37,547 nt of DNA from Streptomyces sp. ISL-12 (GTDB taxonomy: Bacteria; Actinomycetota; Actinomycetes; Streptomycetales; Streptomycetaceae): the NCBI RefSeq assembly GCF_018614415.1, contig NZ_JAGGOO010000131.1:1-37547 (forward strand), written 5' to 3'. Positions within the stretch are counted from its first letter, which is position 1; each line of letters starts with the position of its first letter. The notes under the pieces were generated by a model, which was given only the letters and a program-made list of their open reading frames with translations, ran no database searches and was not told the origin of the DNA. The position numbers were made by a program, and so were the translations under genes. Shown piece after piece: positions 7,604-14,850 of the stretch.

Positions 7604-8389
7604 CTGGCGATTCGTGCAGGCCAGCGCCGAGGGGGGAACTGGAGGAACCTACGAGAACTCCCTCCCGGCCCAGGACCAGCCGAGCGGACCGCCGTACGGC
7701 AGCGGCTCCGGGCGTTTCGCCGGACGCCCGCCGCCGGACCGCAGCGCGACCCAGCGTAAGCTCCCGGACGCGAAGGGTCGCGGAGCGGGGGGCGGTCACG
7801 TCTGCCTCTTGGGGGAAGCAAGTCGGGCGGTGCGTCGCCCCCCCCATTCGCTCACTGCGGGCAGCGATCGCGTCCGGCGAGGATTGCGCAGACCGGATGC
7901 GGCCTGAAGCTGTTCCAGGGCAGGGGGATCCAGCGGCGGTGCGTCGGCAGGCACGGCCAGTCCAGGGTCGCAGAGCGTAGAGAACGCCATGATCGCGGAC
8001 GTCCGTGCCTGCTGTGTACCGAACCCCGCCCACTACGACGAGACGCCAGCAATCGGACGTCAGCCGATTGTGCCGAAGTCCTGACCGAATGGCTTGCCTT
8101 ACCTTGCCGTCACCTCCCCGAAGGGGATATGGGCGATATCTGCCGTAAGCTCTCTTTTAGTTCCTCCGCGCTATCCAACGCACCGAAATGCAACCGCCAG
8201 TTGATCCCCAGCGCCATGGCGAGGGACACTATCTGGCGGATGCGTGTTCCCGGCCGAGTGGCACTCGCTTCGGCATCCTCCCGTGCAGGTCGGCGGAGGC
8301 CATTTACCCAACGATTACTGGGCAGTTGACCTCAGAGTTTCGTGGTAGCGTTCTTGTTCGGAGGGACAGTGCAACCTGAAAGGGAAATC
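7604..8389. other. Long region without a convincing gene
   Basis: This 790-bp stretch has short open frames on both strands (for example 7796-7990 minus, 64 codons) but none has a ribosome site, a known motif or clean codon bias. A run of eight C occurs near 7839-7846. From about 8050 the base composition is less GC-rich than the flanks. TTGACC (8326-8331) and TAGCGT (8346-8351) upstream of the next gene look promoter-like, but the 14-bp spacing is too short for a standard promoter. It could be the decayed end of an insertion. Confidence 0.45.
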
Positions 8390-8998
8390 GTGAACACGGA
8401 GAAGATCGCCGCTCGCCGCCTCTCGCTGGAAGAGGTGACGAAGCTCGGCGTGAAGGACAAGCTCTTCGTTTCCGCCGACACGGCAGAACTCAAGCTTCCC
8501 GACTGCTATGTCCCTGCTTTTCTGACCAGGTCCGGTGAGGAATTCGAGGGCGGCTCGATCACGGCGCGAACCGTATTCCAGGAAGAAGTCTCCTGCCTTC
8601 CCGACGACGAGAATGAAGCCGGGATCTACTTGGCCGACGAGAACGGCCCGGTGACCATCGAGGTCCTCCAGTCCGCCGGTGTCGTGCTGGACCTGGCACT
8701 TTTCGTCCCTGGTGGGGACAAGGGAGCCCTCACGGCCCTTTACGCTGCGGCCCGGCAGGCGTTCGGCGCCGACGTCGTGCAGATCTGGCGCCAGGGCCTC
8801 AAGGAGGTTCCCGACGTGAAGGTCGACATCTTCGAGGAGCAGATTCCCCGGGGGCGCAAGGCGAGCGACAGCCCCAAGCGTGACCGTCGCGCGATCGACA
8901 CCTACCCCACCCGTGCGGACTTCATCGAGTTCTCCGCGGGGTGGAAGCCGGTCGTCGAGATTCACAGGCCGATTGTCGACGACACCCCGACCATCTGA
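8390..8998 (+). CDS. Hypothetical protein, 202 aa, unrecognised
   Basis: Starts at GTG 8390 with AGGG 5 nt upstream; an alternative GTG at 8369 has GGAGGG only 3 nt away. The protein is soluble and rich in Glu, Asp and Lys, with no signal or membrane segment. Recognisable features are a Lys-rich N-terminal part (EEVTKLGVKDKLFV), a central acidic segment (FQEEVSCLPDDENEAGIYLADENG) and a basic linker (RGRKASDSPKRDRRA). I cannot assign a family. It is a single gene followed by two hairpins, lies next to accessory genes, and uses more AAG/GAA/TTC-type codons than its GC-rich neighbours. This suggests acquisition. Confidence 0.75.
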   Translation: MNTEKIAARRLSLEEVTKLGVKDKLFVSADTAELKLPDCYVPAFLTRSGEEFEGGSITARTVFQEEVSCLPDDENEAGIYLADENGPVTIEVLQSAGVVLDLALFVPGGDKGALTALYAAARQAFGADVVQIWRQGLKEVPDVKVDIFEEQIPRGRKASDSPKRDRRAIDTYPTRADFIEFSAGWKPVVEIHRPIVDDTPTI

Positions 8999-9016
8999 GG
9001 CAGCGCTGCCTCTGGG

Positions 9017-9040
9017 TCTCGGCCTGAGGGAAGGCCGAGA
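9017..9040 (+). terminator. Hairpin after the 202-aa gene
   Basis: TCTCGGCCT (9017-9025) pairs perfectly with AGGCCGAGA (9032-9040) over a 6-nt loop, 18 nt after the stop codon. There is no T-run, so it may act as a barrier to exonucleases or an imperfect terminator before the stronger one at 9088. Confidence 0.5.
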
Positions 9041-9087
9041 GCGCATGCGCCGGGTCCGGTCGACCCCGTCCAGCCTCGAACTTTAGT

Positions 9088-9121
9088 AACGGTCCGCCGA
9101 CGGAGTCGGTGGACCGTTTTC
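9088..9121 (+). terminator. Strong Rho-independent terminator
   Basis: AACGGTCCGCCGAC (9088-9101) pairs with GTCGGTGGACCGTT (9105-9118) through 13 Watson-Crick pairs and one G-U, over a GGA loop. TTT follows the stem directly. It ends the 202-aa gene transcript and could also protect it from the convergent regulator gene. Confidence 0.85.
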
Positions 9122-9271
9122 GTGCCGTGGGCTGAGGCTGTGCAGGCCGAGGGCCCGAGTGTTGTCTCGGGATGGCGCCGGATTCCACTGCTCCGGGTGT
9201 TGGGGTGGTGTCGAAGGGGCCAGAGCTCCGGCGTGGTCGCCGGGTGTCATCGCGCGCCGCCGCGCCGTCTG

Positions 9272-10156
9272 CTATCCGTTGTGTGCTTCGAGTTCGGTCG
9301 CCAGCGTCTGTTGGGTGGCCGCCCACGACGCCAGGAGCGCCAGAGCGTCAGCGGTCGGTGTGCCCGCGGACGCGGTGTAGACGTTGAGGTGCAGGCCGGG
9401 TTCGGCGGGCAGTTCCAGGGACTCGACGTCCAAGTCGAGCTGGCCCACGATCGGATGGCGCATCCGCTTGCGTCCGGACCGGTGCAGCCGCACGTCCTGA
9501 GATGCCCACCGCTGCCGGAACAGCTCACTGCACGTCGACAGTTCGCCGACCAGGGCGATCAGCTCCTCGTCGTGCGGATCGCGGCCGGCTTCCATGCGTA
9601 GCTTCGCGGCCGCGGCACCGGCAACATGGTCGTAGTCGACAAAGAAATCTCTGGCCGCTTCCGGGTTCAGATAGACGAACCGCGCTGTGTTCGCCGGCCG
9701 TCGCGGGTCGGCCAGCACCGGTGAATACAGCGCGCGAGCGAGTTGGTTCATGGCGAGCACGTCATAACGGCCGTTGCCGATCCAGGCCGGCGCCTCGGAG
9801 ATCGCGTCGAGCACCTGCTGCAGCGTCGAGCGCACTGTCACGGCAGACCGGCGCCGGCGCGGGCCGCTGGGCGCCCTGGATCGGCGCGCGAGGTGGAACA
9901 GGTGGTCGCGCTCGGCCTCGTCGAGTTGCAAGGCAGAAGCCAACGCGTCGAGCACGCCATCGGAGGCACCGGCGAGGCTGCCGCGCTCCATGCGCACGTA
10001 GTAGTCGACCGATACCCCCGCCAGTAGCGCTACCTCCTCGCGGCGCAGACCTTTGACCCGGCGGTTGCCGCCGTAAGCGGGCAGACCCGCCTGCTCGGGT
10101 GTGATGCGGGCGCGACGCGAGCTGAGGAACTCCCGGATCTCGGTGCGCAGATCCAT
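9272..10156 (-). CDS. XRE-family regulator with MmyB-like ligand domain
   Basis: A 294-residue regulator. The N-terminal helix-turn-helix carries the actinobacterial signature GLRREEVALLAGVSVDYYVRMERG, followed by the MmyB-like sensor domain (APAWIGNGRYDVLAMNQLARALY... RFVYLNPEAARDFFVDY... HPIVGQLDLDVESLELPAEPGLHLNVYTA). Proteins of this type usually repress a neighbouring short-chain dehydrogenase and are thought to bind a fatty-acid-like ligand. Here the SDR gene lies 36 bp upstream on the same strand. AGGAG abuts the ATG at 10165 but sits 9 nt from ATG 10156, so the latter is preferred. Confidence 0.93.
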   Translation of the reverse strand: MDLRTEIREFLSSRRARITPEQAGLPAYGGNRRVKGLRREEVALLAGVSVDYYVRMERGSLAGASDGVLDALASALQLDEAERDHLFHLARRSRAPSGPRRRRSAVTVRSTLQQVLDAISEAPAWIGNGRYDVLAMNQLARALYSPVLADPRRPANTARFVYLNPEAARDFFVDYDHVAGAAAAKLRMEAGRDPHDEELIALVGELSTCSELFRQRWASQDVRLHRSGRKRMRHPIVGQLDLDVESLELPAEPGLHLNVYTASAGTPTADALALLASWAATQQTLATELEAHNG

Positions 10157-10192
10157 CGTGGCCATCTCCTCACCGTAGGTCCGTCCCGCAGT

Positions 10193-10999
10193 CTAGGGGG
10201 TGCCCGATGCGGTCGTCGCGATGCCGCCGTCTACCGGGATGATGGTGCCCGTGAGGTAGGACCCAGCCCGGCTGGCGAGAAACACGGCGATACCCGCCAT
10301 GTCGTCGGCGCGGCCGAGCCGGCGCAGAGGGGCCGCCGCCGCGATCGTGTCGCCGATGGCATCGAGCGTGGACGCCATCATCTGCGACGGGAACACTCCC
10401 GGTGCCACCGCGTTCACGGTGACGTGCTGTGGGCCCAGCTCTCTGGCAAGCACTCTGGTGAGTTGATGGAGTGCCGCTTTGCTGCTGGCGTACGAGTAGT
10501 TGGGCGACTGCGCGACGTGGATGGCGGCGATACTGCCGATGTTGATGACCCGCGCGGGATCATCGGCGGTGCCCGCCCTGCGAAGCGCGGGGAGCAGCGC
10601 CTGCACCAGCCGGAACGGCGACTTGAGGTTGAGGTCGATCACCGCGTCCCATGCCTCGTCCGGGAACGTCGCCAGCGGTTCGCGCCACATCGCGCCCGCG
10701 TTGTTGACCAGGATGTCCAGGCGTTCCGAGTCGCCCATGACAAGATCAGCGAGGCGCTGACACTCGTCGTGCCTGGACAGATCGGCGGGGATGGCGCGAA
10801 CGTCGCCGAATTCGGACAGCAGCTGCTGTGCCTCCGCGCACGTGTCTGCCTTGCGTGAGCTGATGACGACGCGGGCGCCCGCCTGGAGAAGGCCGCGCGC
10901 TATCATCATCCCAATGCCCTTGGTGCCGCCAGTGACAAGGGCGCACTTCCCACTCAGATCGAAAAGTTCTGTGTGAGTGGTGAATTGGTTGTCCGCCAT
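10193..10999 (-). CDS. Short-chain dehydrogenase/reductase
   Basis: A 268-residue classical SDR. It has the cofactor motif TGGTKGIG, NNAG, catalytic Ser in NIGSIAA, the YASSK active-site pair (Tyr-x3-Lys), and a C-terminal SYLTGTIIPVDGG. Arg in SSRKAD after the second strand suggests NADPH. It should reduce a small carbonyl compound or oxidise an alcohol; the substrate cannot be read from sequence. GGAG lies 4 nt before the ATG. It precedes the MmyB-like regulator in what looks like one transcript. Confidence 0.93.
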   Translation of the reverse strand: MADNQFTTHTELFDLSGKCALVTGGTKGIGMMIARGLLQAGARVVISSRKADTCAEAQQLLSEFGDVRAIPADLSRHDECQRLADLVMGDSERLDILVNNAGAMWREPLATFPDEAWDAVIDLNLKSPFRLVQALLPALRRAGTADDPARVINIGSIAAIHVAQSPNYSYASSKAALHQLTRVLARELGPQHVTVNAVAPGVFPSQMMASTLDAIGDTIAAAAPLRRLGRADDMAGIAVFLASRAGSYLTGTIIPVDGGIATTASGTP

Positions 11000-11022
11000 T
11001 GGTCTCCGTCCCTTCTGTCATG

Positions 11023-11049
11023 GAAAAATGCGCAAGCACGGTCGCGCAT
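11023..11049 (-). promoter_or_regulatory. Dyad between AKR and SDR genes: operator or weak terminator
   Basis: ATGCGC (11028-11033) and GCGCAT (11044-11049) form an inverted repeat with a 10-nt spacer. On the minus strand the repeat is followed by TTTTT (11027-11023), like a small terminator for the aldo-keto reductase transcript. It also lies just upstream of the SDR-regulator pair, where an autoregulatory XRE site would be expected. Confidence 0.35.
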
Positions 11050-11153
11050 GCGGGTCAGTTGAATTGGACTGATGGGGGGTGAATCGCCGTGCGTGTCCAT
11101 GGAGTGTCGCCGGCGCTTTCCTTCGGGGCGCCTGGGGCCTCAGTTCGACCTCG

Positions 11154-12182
11154 TCAGCGGCCGAACAGCGACTTCAACTGCTCGGGAACGCGCCCGCCCT
11201 GGATACGAATCCGGGCCGCGGTCTCCTCGATGCGCTGCAGGTCACCGGGCGTCAGCTCGACGTCGAGTGCGCCTAGGTTCTCTTCCAGGCGGTGCAGCCT
11301 GGTGGTGCCGGGGATCGGCACGAACCACGGCTTCTGCGCCAGCACCCAAGCGAGGGCGATCTGAGCCGGCGTAGCCCCCTTGTCGTCGGCAATCTGCTGG
11401 AGCAACTCGACCAGCGCCTGATTAGCCTGCCGCGCTTCGGGTGTGAAGCGTGGCAGGGAGCGACGCAGATCGTCGTCGGCCAGCGACGTGCTGGAATCGA
11501 TTTTGCCGGTCAGATAGCCCTTCCCGAGCGGGCTGTAGGGGACCAGACCAATGCCCAGCTTCTCCAAGGTCGGAATAATATCGGTCTCGTGCTCTCGCAT
11601 CCAGAGTGAGTATTCACTCTGTAGTGCCGCCACAGGCTGCACAGCGTGGGCGCGCCTAATCGTCGTCGCACCGGCCTCCGACAGGCCGAAGTGCTTGACT
11701 TTACCTTCGGAAATCAGCTCTTTCACCGTGCCGGCCACGTCTTCAATGGGTACGTCGGGATCGACGCGGTGTTGATAGAGCAGGTCAATGTACTCGGTCT
11801 GGAGACGCGTGAGCGAGGCCTCGGTTGCTCGGCGGATCTGCTCGGGCCGGCTGTCGACCCCCGACATCGGGGTCGGCCCGTGTTCGCCGTGCTTGATGCC
11901 GAACTTGGTGGCTATCACCACTTGGTCGCGCACCGGCGCCAGTGCCTGACCGACCAGCTCTTCATTGGTGAAAGGGCCATAGACTTCGGCGGTGTCGAAG
12001 AAAGTCACGCCGCGGTCAACTGCCGCCCGCAGCAGCTTCGTCATCTCGGCTGGGTCCGGGAGCGCGCCGTAGAAAAAGCTCATGCCCATGCAGCCGAGCC
12101 CCAGAGCTGAAACTTCGAGTTGCTGTCCAAGTTTGCGCTTTTGCACTGGAAACGCTCTTTCAGGAAAGATCATCTGGTCCAT
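11154..12182 (-). CDS. Aldo-keto reductase
   Basis: A TIM-barrel NADPH-dependent oxidoreductase of about 342 residues. The catalytic tetrad is visible: Asp and Tyr in FFDTAEVYG, Lys in VIATKFG, and His in LLYQHRVDP. GLGCMGMS near the start and PIPGTTRLHRLEENLGA near the end place it with the YakC-like bacterial AKRs. ATG 12182 has GGGGAA 5 nt upstream. Family members usually begin at the residue equivalent to GTG 12146 (VQKRKLGQQLEVSALG), so the first 12 residues may not be real. Codons such as ATT, AAT and AGG are more frequent here than in neighbours, and an IS remnant lies immediately upstream. This suggests acquisition. Confidence 0.92.
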   Translation of the reverse strand: MDQMIFPERAFPVQKRKLGQQLEVSALGLGCMGMSFFYGALPDPAEMTKLLRAAVDRGVTFFDTAEVYGPFTNEELVGQALAPVRDQVVIATKFGIKHGEHGPTPMSGVDSRPEQIRRATEASLTRLQTEYIDLLYQHRVDPDVPIEDVAGTVKELISEGKVKHFGLSEAGATTIRRAHAVQPVAALQSEYSLWMREHETDIIPTLEKLGIGLVPYSPLGKGYLTGKIDSSTSLADDDLRRSLPRFTPEARQANQALVELLQQIADDKGATPAQIALAWVLAQKPWFVPIPGTTRLHRLEENLGALDVELTPGDLQRIEETAARIRIQGGRVPEQLKSLFGR

Positions 12183-12218
12183 TGCTTTCCCCGCGTTCAG
12201 CCGGGAACCGACCACAGG

Positions 12219-12539
12219 CTAAGCAGGCTTGCGGCCGACAGGGAGACCCTGGTGATACAGGTACTGAGAGACCCCCTTGCCCGACTGAGGCTTTTCTGCG
12301 GCGATCCGGTCTATGGGCAGCAGGGCCCCGTCCAGCAGCACGAACGCTTTCGACGATGCTGTCCGCGCCGCCTCTGTGAGGGTCGGCGCGAGGGCGGTCA
12401 GGGTTTCAACGGCCTCGGTGATGTGCCGGTGCGCGGTCGCGAGCTGGGCATGCGGGCGGCCGTTGCGGAGGTGGGCGAGCGTGAGCGGGGCCTGTCGGCC
12501 TGCGCTCAGGCGCCGCCAGCGGGTGCCGAGCTCTACGAC
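12219..12539 (-). pseudogene. IS5-type DDE transposase remnant
   Basis: Translating the minus strand from 12539 gives VVELGTRWRRLSAGRQAPLTLAHLRNGRPHAQLA, then HRHITEAVETLTALAPTL, then KAFVLLDGALLPIDRIAAEKP, and a TAG at 12219-12221. This is the N-terminal helix-turn-helix and first DDE strand (LLDGxLLPIDRI) of the IS5-group transposases common in Streptomyces. About nine residues normally found between AQLA and HRHITEAVE are missing. After AAEKP the sequence departs from the transposase into SQYLYHQGLPVGRKPA. The start, most of the catalytic domain and the ends are lost, so it cannot act. Confidence 0.8.
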
Positions 12540-12758
12540 CCGCTACGCCCGCCCTCGGCTCGCCTGTTGCCGGGCGAGCGTTGATCACGCCGCTGGCGCC
12601 TTCGCGGATCCTCGAACGACTCGGTCGTCGCGCTTGTTCCACTCCGATCGGGCGGCGTGGACCGGGAGCCTGCGACGCCGGCCGTGGATCGGTGAACGTC
12701 AGCGGGCGCAGGCAGGGAGGGAACGGTGCCCGCGCTCAAGCGGCGCATGGCAACCGGG

Positions 12759-13610
12759 CTAGGCTCCGGGGCAGTGCCCCACCCGTCGCCAGTCCGTCAC
12801 AGGGCCGGGGTTTGTGTGGTCCGCAGGGGTGACCCAGAATGCTGTGCCCAGCTCAGCGTCGAACTGGGCGCCTGTCCGGCCGTCCCCGGAGGAGCGGCCG
12901 GTCAGCCGACGGCCGATCCACGGCAGCAGGTGCGTCCGGGCGAACCGCAGGTCGGCGCTCCGCCGCAGCATCCAGCCGGGCGGCGGCGTCGTCGGTACCG
13001 GCGTGCGCCACTCGGAGTCCTCGGCCTCGTATCCGAGCGTCTGCCACACCGCCTCGGCGACCCTGCGGTGTCCCTCGGCGGTCAGGTGCAGCCGGTCCAC
13101 GTCCCACAGCCGTGGGTCGGCCAGCGAGGGCGCCCCGTAGAGGTCGACGACCACGGCACCGTGCCGGGCGGCGAGGTCGTCGACGACGGTGAACAGCGCC
13201 TCCATGCGTGGGCGGAACCGTTCCAGGACCGGGCCCTGGCGGCCCGGGCTGCGCATCAGCACCAGTTGCTTGCAGTTCGGGGCCAGCCGCTCCACGGCCT
13301 CCGTCAGCAGGTCCCGCACCCGCCCCATGTCGCACTTGGGGCGCAGGGTGTCGTTGAGCCCGCCGACCAGGGTGATCACGTCGGCGCCCATCGCGGCGGC
13401 GACGTCCACCTGCTCGTCGACGATCTGGCCGATCAGCTTGCCGCGCACGGCGAGGTTGGCGTAGCGGAAGCCGGGGGTGCGGGCGGCCATCCGGGCGGCC
13501 AGTAGATCGGCCCAGCCCCGGTAGGAGCCGTCGGGCAGCAGGTCCGACATGCCCTCGGTGAAGGAGTCGCCGATCGCGACCAGGCTGGTGAAAGTGGGGT
13601 TCGTCTGCAT
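12759..13610 (-). CDS. SGNH/GDSL-type hydrolase
   Basis: A 283-residue cytoplasmic esterase/lipase-like protein. Block I is AIGDSFTEGMSD with the nucleophilic Ser, the GGLND block supplies Gly/Asn, and the C-terminal Asp/His pair is DVDRLHLTAEGH. No signal peptide is seen. ATG 13610 (MQTNPTFTSLVAIGDS) puts block I at the usual place; an upstream ATG at 13637 would add nine residues. There is no ribosome site, but a TACCAT hexamer ends 10 nt before the ATG, so a very short leader is possible. Substrate is unknown. Confidence 0.9.
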   Translation of the reverse strand: MQTNPTFTSLVAIGDSFTEGMSDLLPDGSYRGWADLLAARMAARTPGFRYANLAVRGKLIGQIVDEQVDVAAAMGADVITLVGGLNDTLRPKCDMGRVRDLLTEAVERLAPNCKQLVLMRSPGRQGPVLERFRPRMEALFTVVDDLAARHGAVVVDLYGAPSLADPRLWDVDRLHLTAEGHRRVAEAVWQTLGYEAEDSEWRTPVPTTPPPGWMLRRSADLRFARTHLLPWIGRRLTGRSSGDGRTGAQFDAELGTAFWVTPADHTNPGPVTDWRRVGHCPGA

Positions 13611-13650
13611 GGCGACGAAAATGGTATCCCGAGGCACCCAACGGCATACC

Positions 13651-13785
13651 CGCCGGTCGGTGCCTGAGCCCGCCGGTCGGTGCCTGAGCCCGCCGGTGGG
13701 TGCCTGAGCCCGCCGGTGGGTGTCTGCTGCCTGCCGACGGGCGCCTGACGGCCCACCCGACGGGTGCCTGACGGCCCACCCGACG
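13651..13785. repeat. Two adjacent tandem repeat arrays (20 bp and 23 bp)
   Basis: Four 20-bp units begin at 13651, 13671, 13691 and 13711 (CGCCGGTSGGTGCCTGAGCC type, the fourth diverged). Two 23-bp units follow at 13735-13757 and 13758-13780, differing at one base, with a truncated third. Both families share the core GGYGCCTGA. The array fills the gap between the SGNH gene start and the end of the CNNM gene; no gene is supported inside it. Confidence 0.9.
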
Positions 13786-13836
13786 TTGCCCGGCGCTCAC
13801 CAGAGGGGGGCGTCCGGCATCCGTCGGCCGGTGTCC

Positions 13837-14850
13837 TCACGTCCGCTGTCCGAACAGCTCCCGCAGGACGTCCTCCATGGTCACCAGCCCGGCCAGCCGT
13901 CCGTCGGCCTCCAGGACGGCCGCCAGATGGGTGCGGCTCGCGCGCATCGCCGTCAGTACGTCGTCCAGCGGGGTGCTCTCCCGTACCCGGGCGATGGGAC
14001 GCATGTCACCCGGCCGGAACGCCGCGCCGCGCGGTGAGGCGTCCAGGGCGTCCTTCACGTGCAGGTAGCCGACGATCCGCCGCCCGTCGTCCACCACCGG
14101 GAACCGGGAGAACCCGGACTCGGCCGACAGCCGCTCCAACTGCTCGGGGGTGACGCCCACGCGCGCGTGCACGACCCGTTCCAGGGGGAGCACCACGTCG
14201 CGCACCGGCCGCCGGCCCAGTTCCAGCGCGTCGTGCAGCCGCTCCTGGGCGCGGTCGTCGATGAGCCCGGCCTCGCTCGCGTCCTTCACGATCTCGGCCA
14301 GCTCGGTGTCGGTGAAGGACGCCGACACCTCGTTCCGCGCCTCGACCCGCAGCAGCTTGAGCAGCGCGTTGGCGAACGCGTTGACCGTGAAGATCACCGG
14401 GCGCAGCGCCCGGGACAGGGCCACCAGCGGTGGACCGAGCAGCAGCGCGCTGCGCACCGGCTCCGCCAGCGCGATGTTCTTCGGCACCATCTCGCCCAGC
14501 AGCATGTGCAGATACGTCGCCAGGGCCAGCGCCAGCACGAAGGAGACCAGGTGCCCGGCCCCGGACGGCACCCCCATCGCGTGGAACACCGGTTCCAGCA
14601 GATGGGCGATGGCAGGTTCCGCGACGATGCCGAGGACCAGCGTGCACAGCGTGATGCCGAGCTGGGCCGCCGCCATCAGCGCCGACACGTGTTCCAACCC
14701 CCACAGCACGCGCTCCGCCCGCCGGTCGCCCGCCTCGGCGTGCGGCTCCACCTGACTGCGGCGCACGGAGATCAACGCGAACTCCGCGCCCACGAAGAAG
14801 GCGTTGACGACCAGCGTCAGCAGACCGATCAGCAGCTGTACGACGGTCAC
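13837..14850 (-). CDS. CNNM-domain/CBS-pair membrane protein
   Basis: A 337-residue protein. The N-terminal CNNM (DUF21) domain of about 180 residues has four hydrophobic segments and conserved NAFFVGAEFALISVRRS, AAAQLGITLCTLVLG and HMLLGEMVPKNIALA. A CBS-domain pair follows (VVHARVGVTPEQL... VVGYLHVKDALD-like and LAAVLEADGRLAGLVTMEDVLRELFG). Relatives include CorB/CorC-type Mg2+ exporters and haemolysin-like proteins. It lacks the C-terminal CorC_HlyC domain that its partner has. Its ATG overlaps the partner's stop by 4 bp (ATGA), so translation is coupled and the two probably form a heteromer. Confidence 0.92.
   Translation of the reverse strand: MTVVQLLIGLLTLVVNAFFVGAEFALISVRRSQVEPHAEAGDRRAERVLWGLEHVSALMAAAQLGITLCTLVLGIVAEPAIAHLLEPVFHAMGVPSGAGHLVSFVLALALATYLHMLLGEMVPKNIALAEPVRSALLLGPPLVALSRALRPVIFTVNAFANALLKLLRVEARNEVSASFTDTELAEIVKDASEAGLIDDRAQERLHDALELGRRPVRDVVLPLERVVHARVGVTPEQLERLSAESGFSRFPVVDDGRRIVGYLHVKDALDASPRGAAFRPGDMRPIARVRESTPLDDVLTAMRASRTHLAAVLEADGRLAGLVTMEDVLRELFGQRT

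Noticed and set aside
5130..7907. A 925-codon plus-strand frame
   Set aside because: It runs antisense through mug and purB, and is rich in Arg, His and Gln from third-position bias. The real genes are on the other strand.
7796..7990. A 64-codon minus-strand frame upstream of purB
   Set aside because: No ribosome site, no recognisable motif and no neighbour support.
13651..13785. CRISPR array
   Set aside because: Units are contiguous or nearly so, without unique spacers of constant length, and there are no cas genes.
14293..14310. TGTCGGTG near 14300 as another PafBC box
   Set aside because: It lies inside a CNNM coding region on the opposite strand, with no gene start at the right distance.
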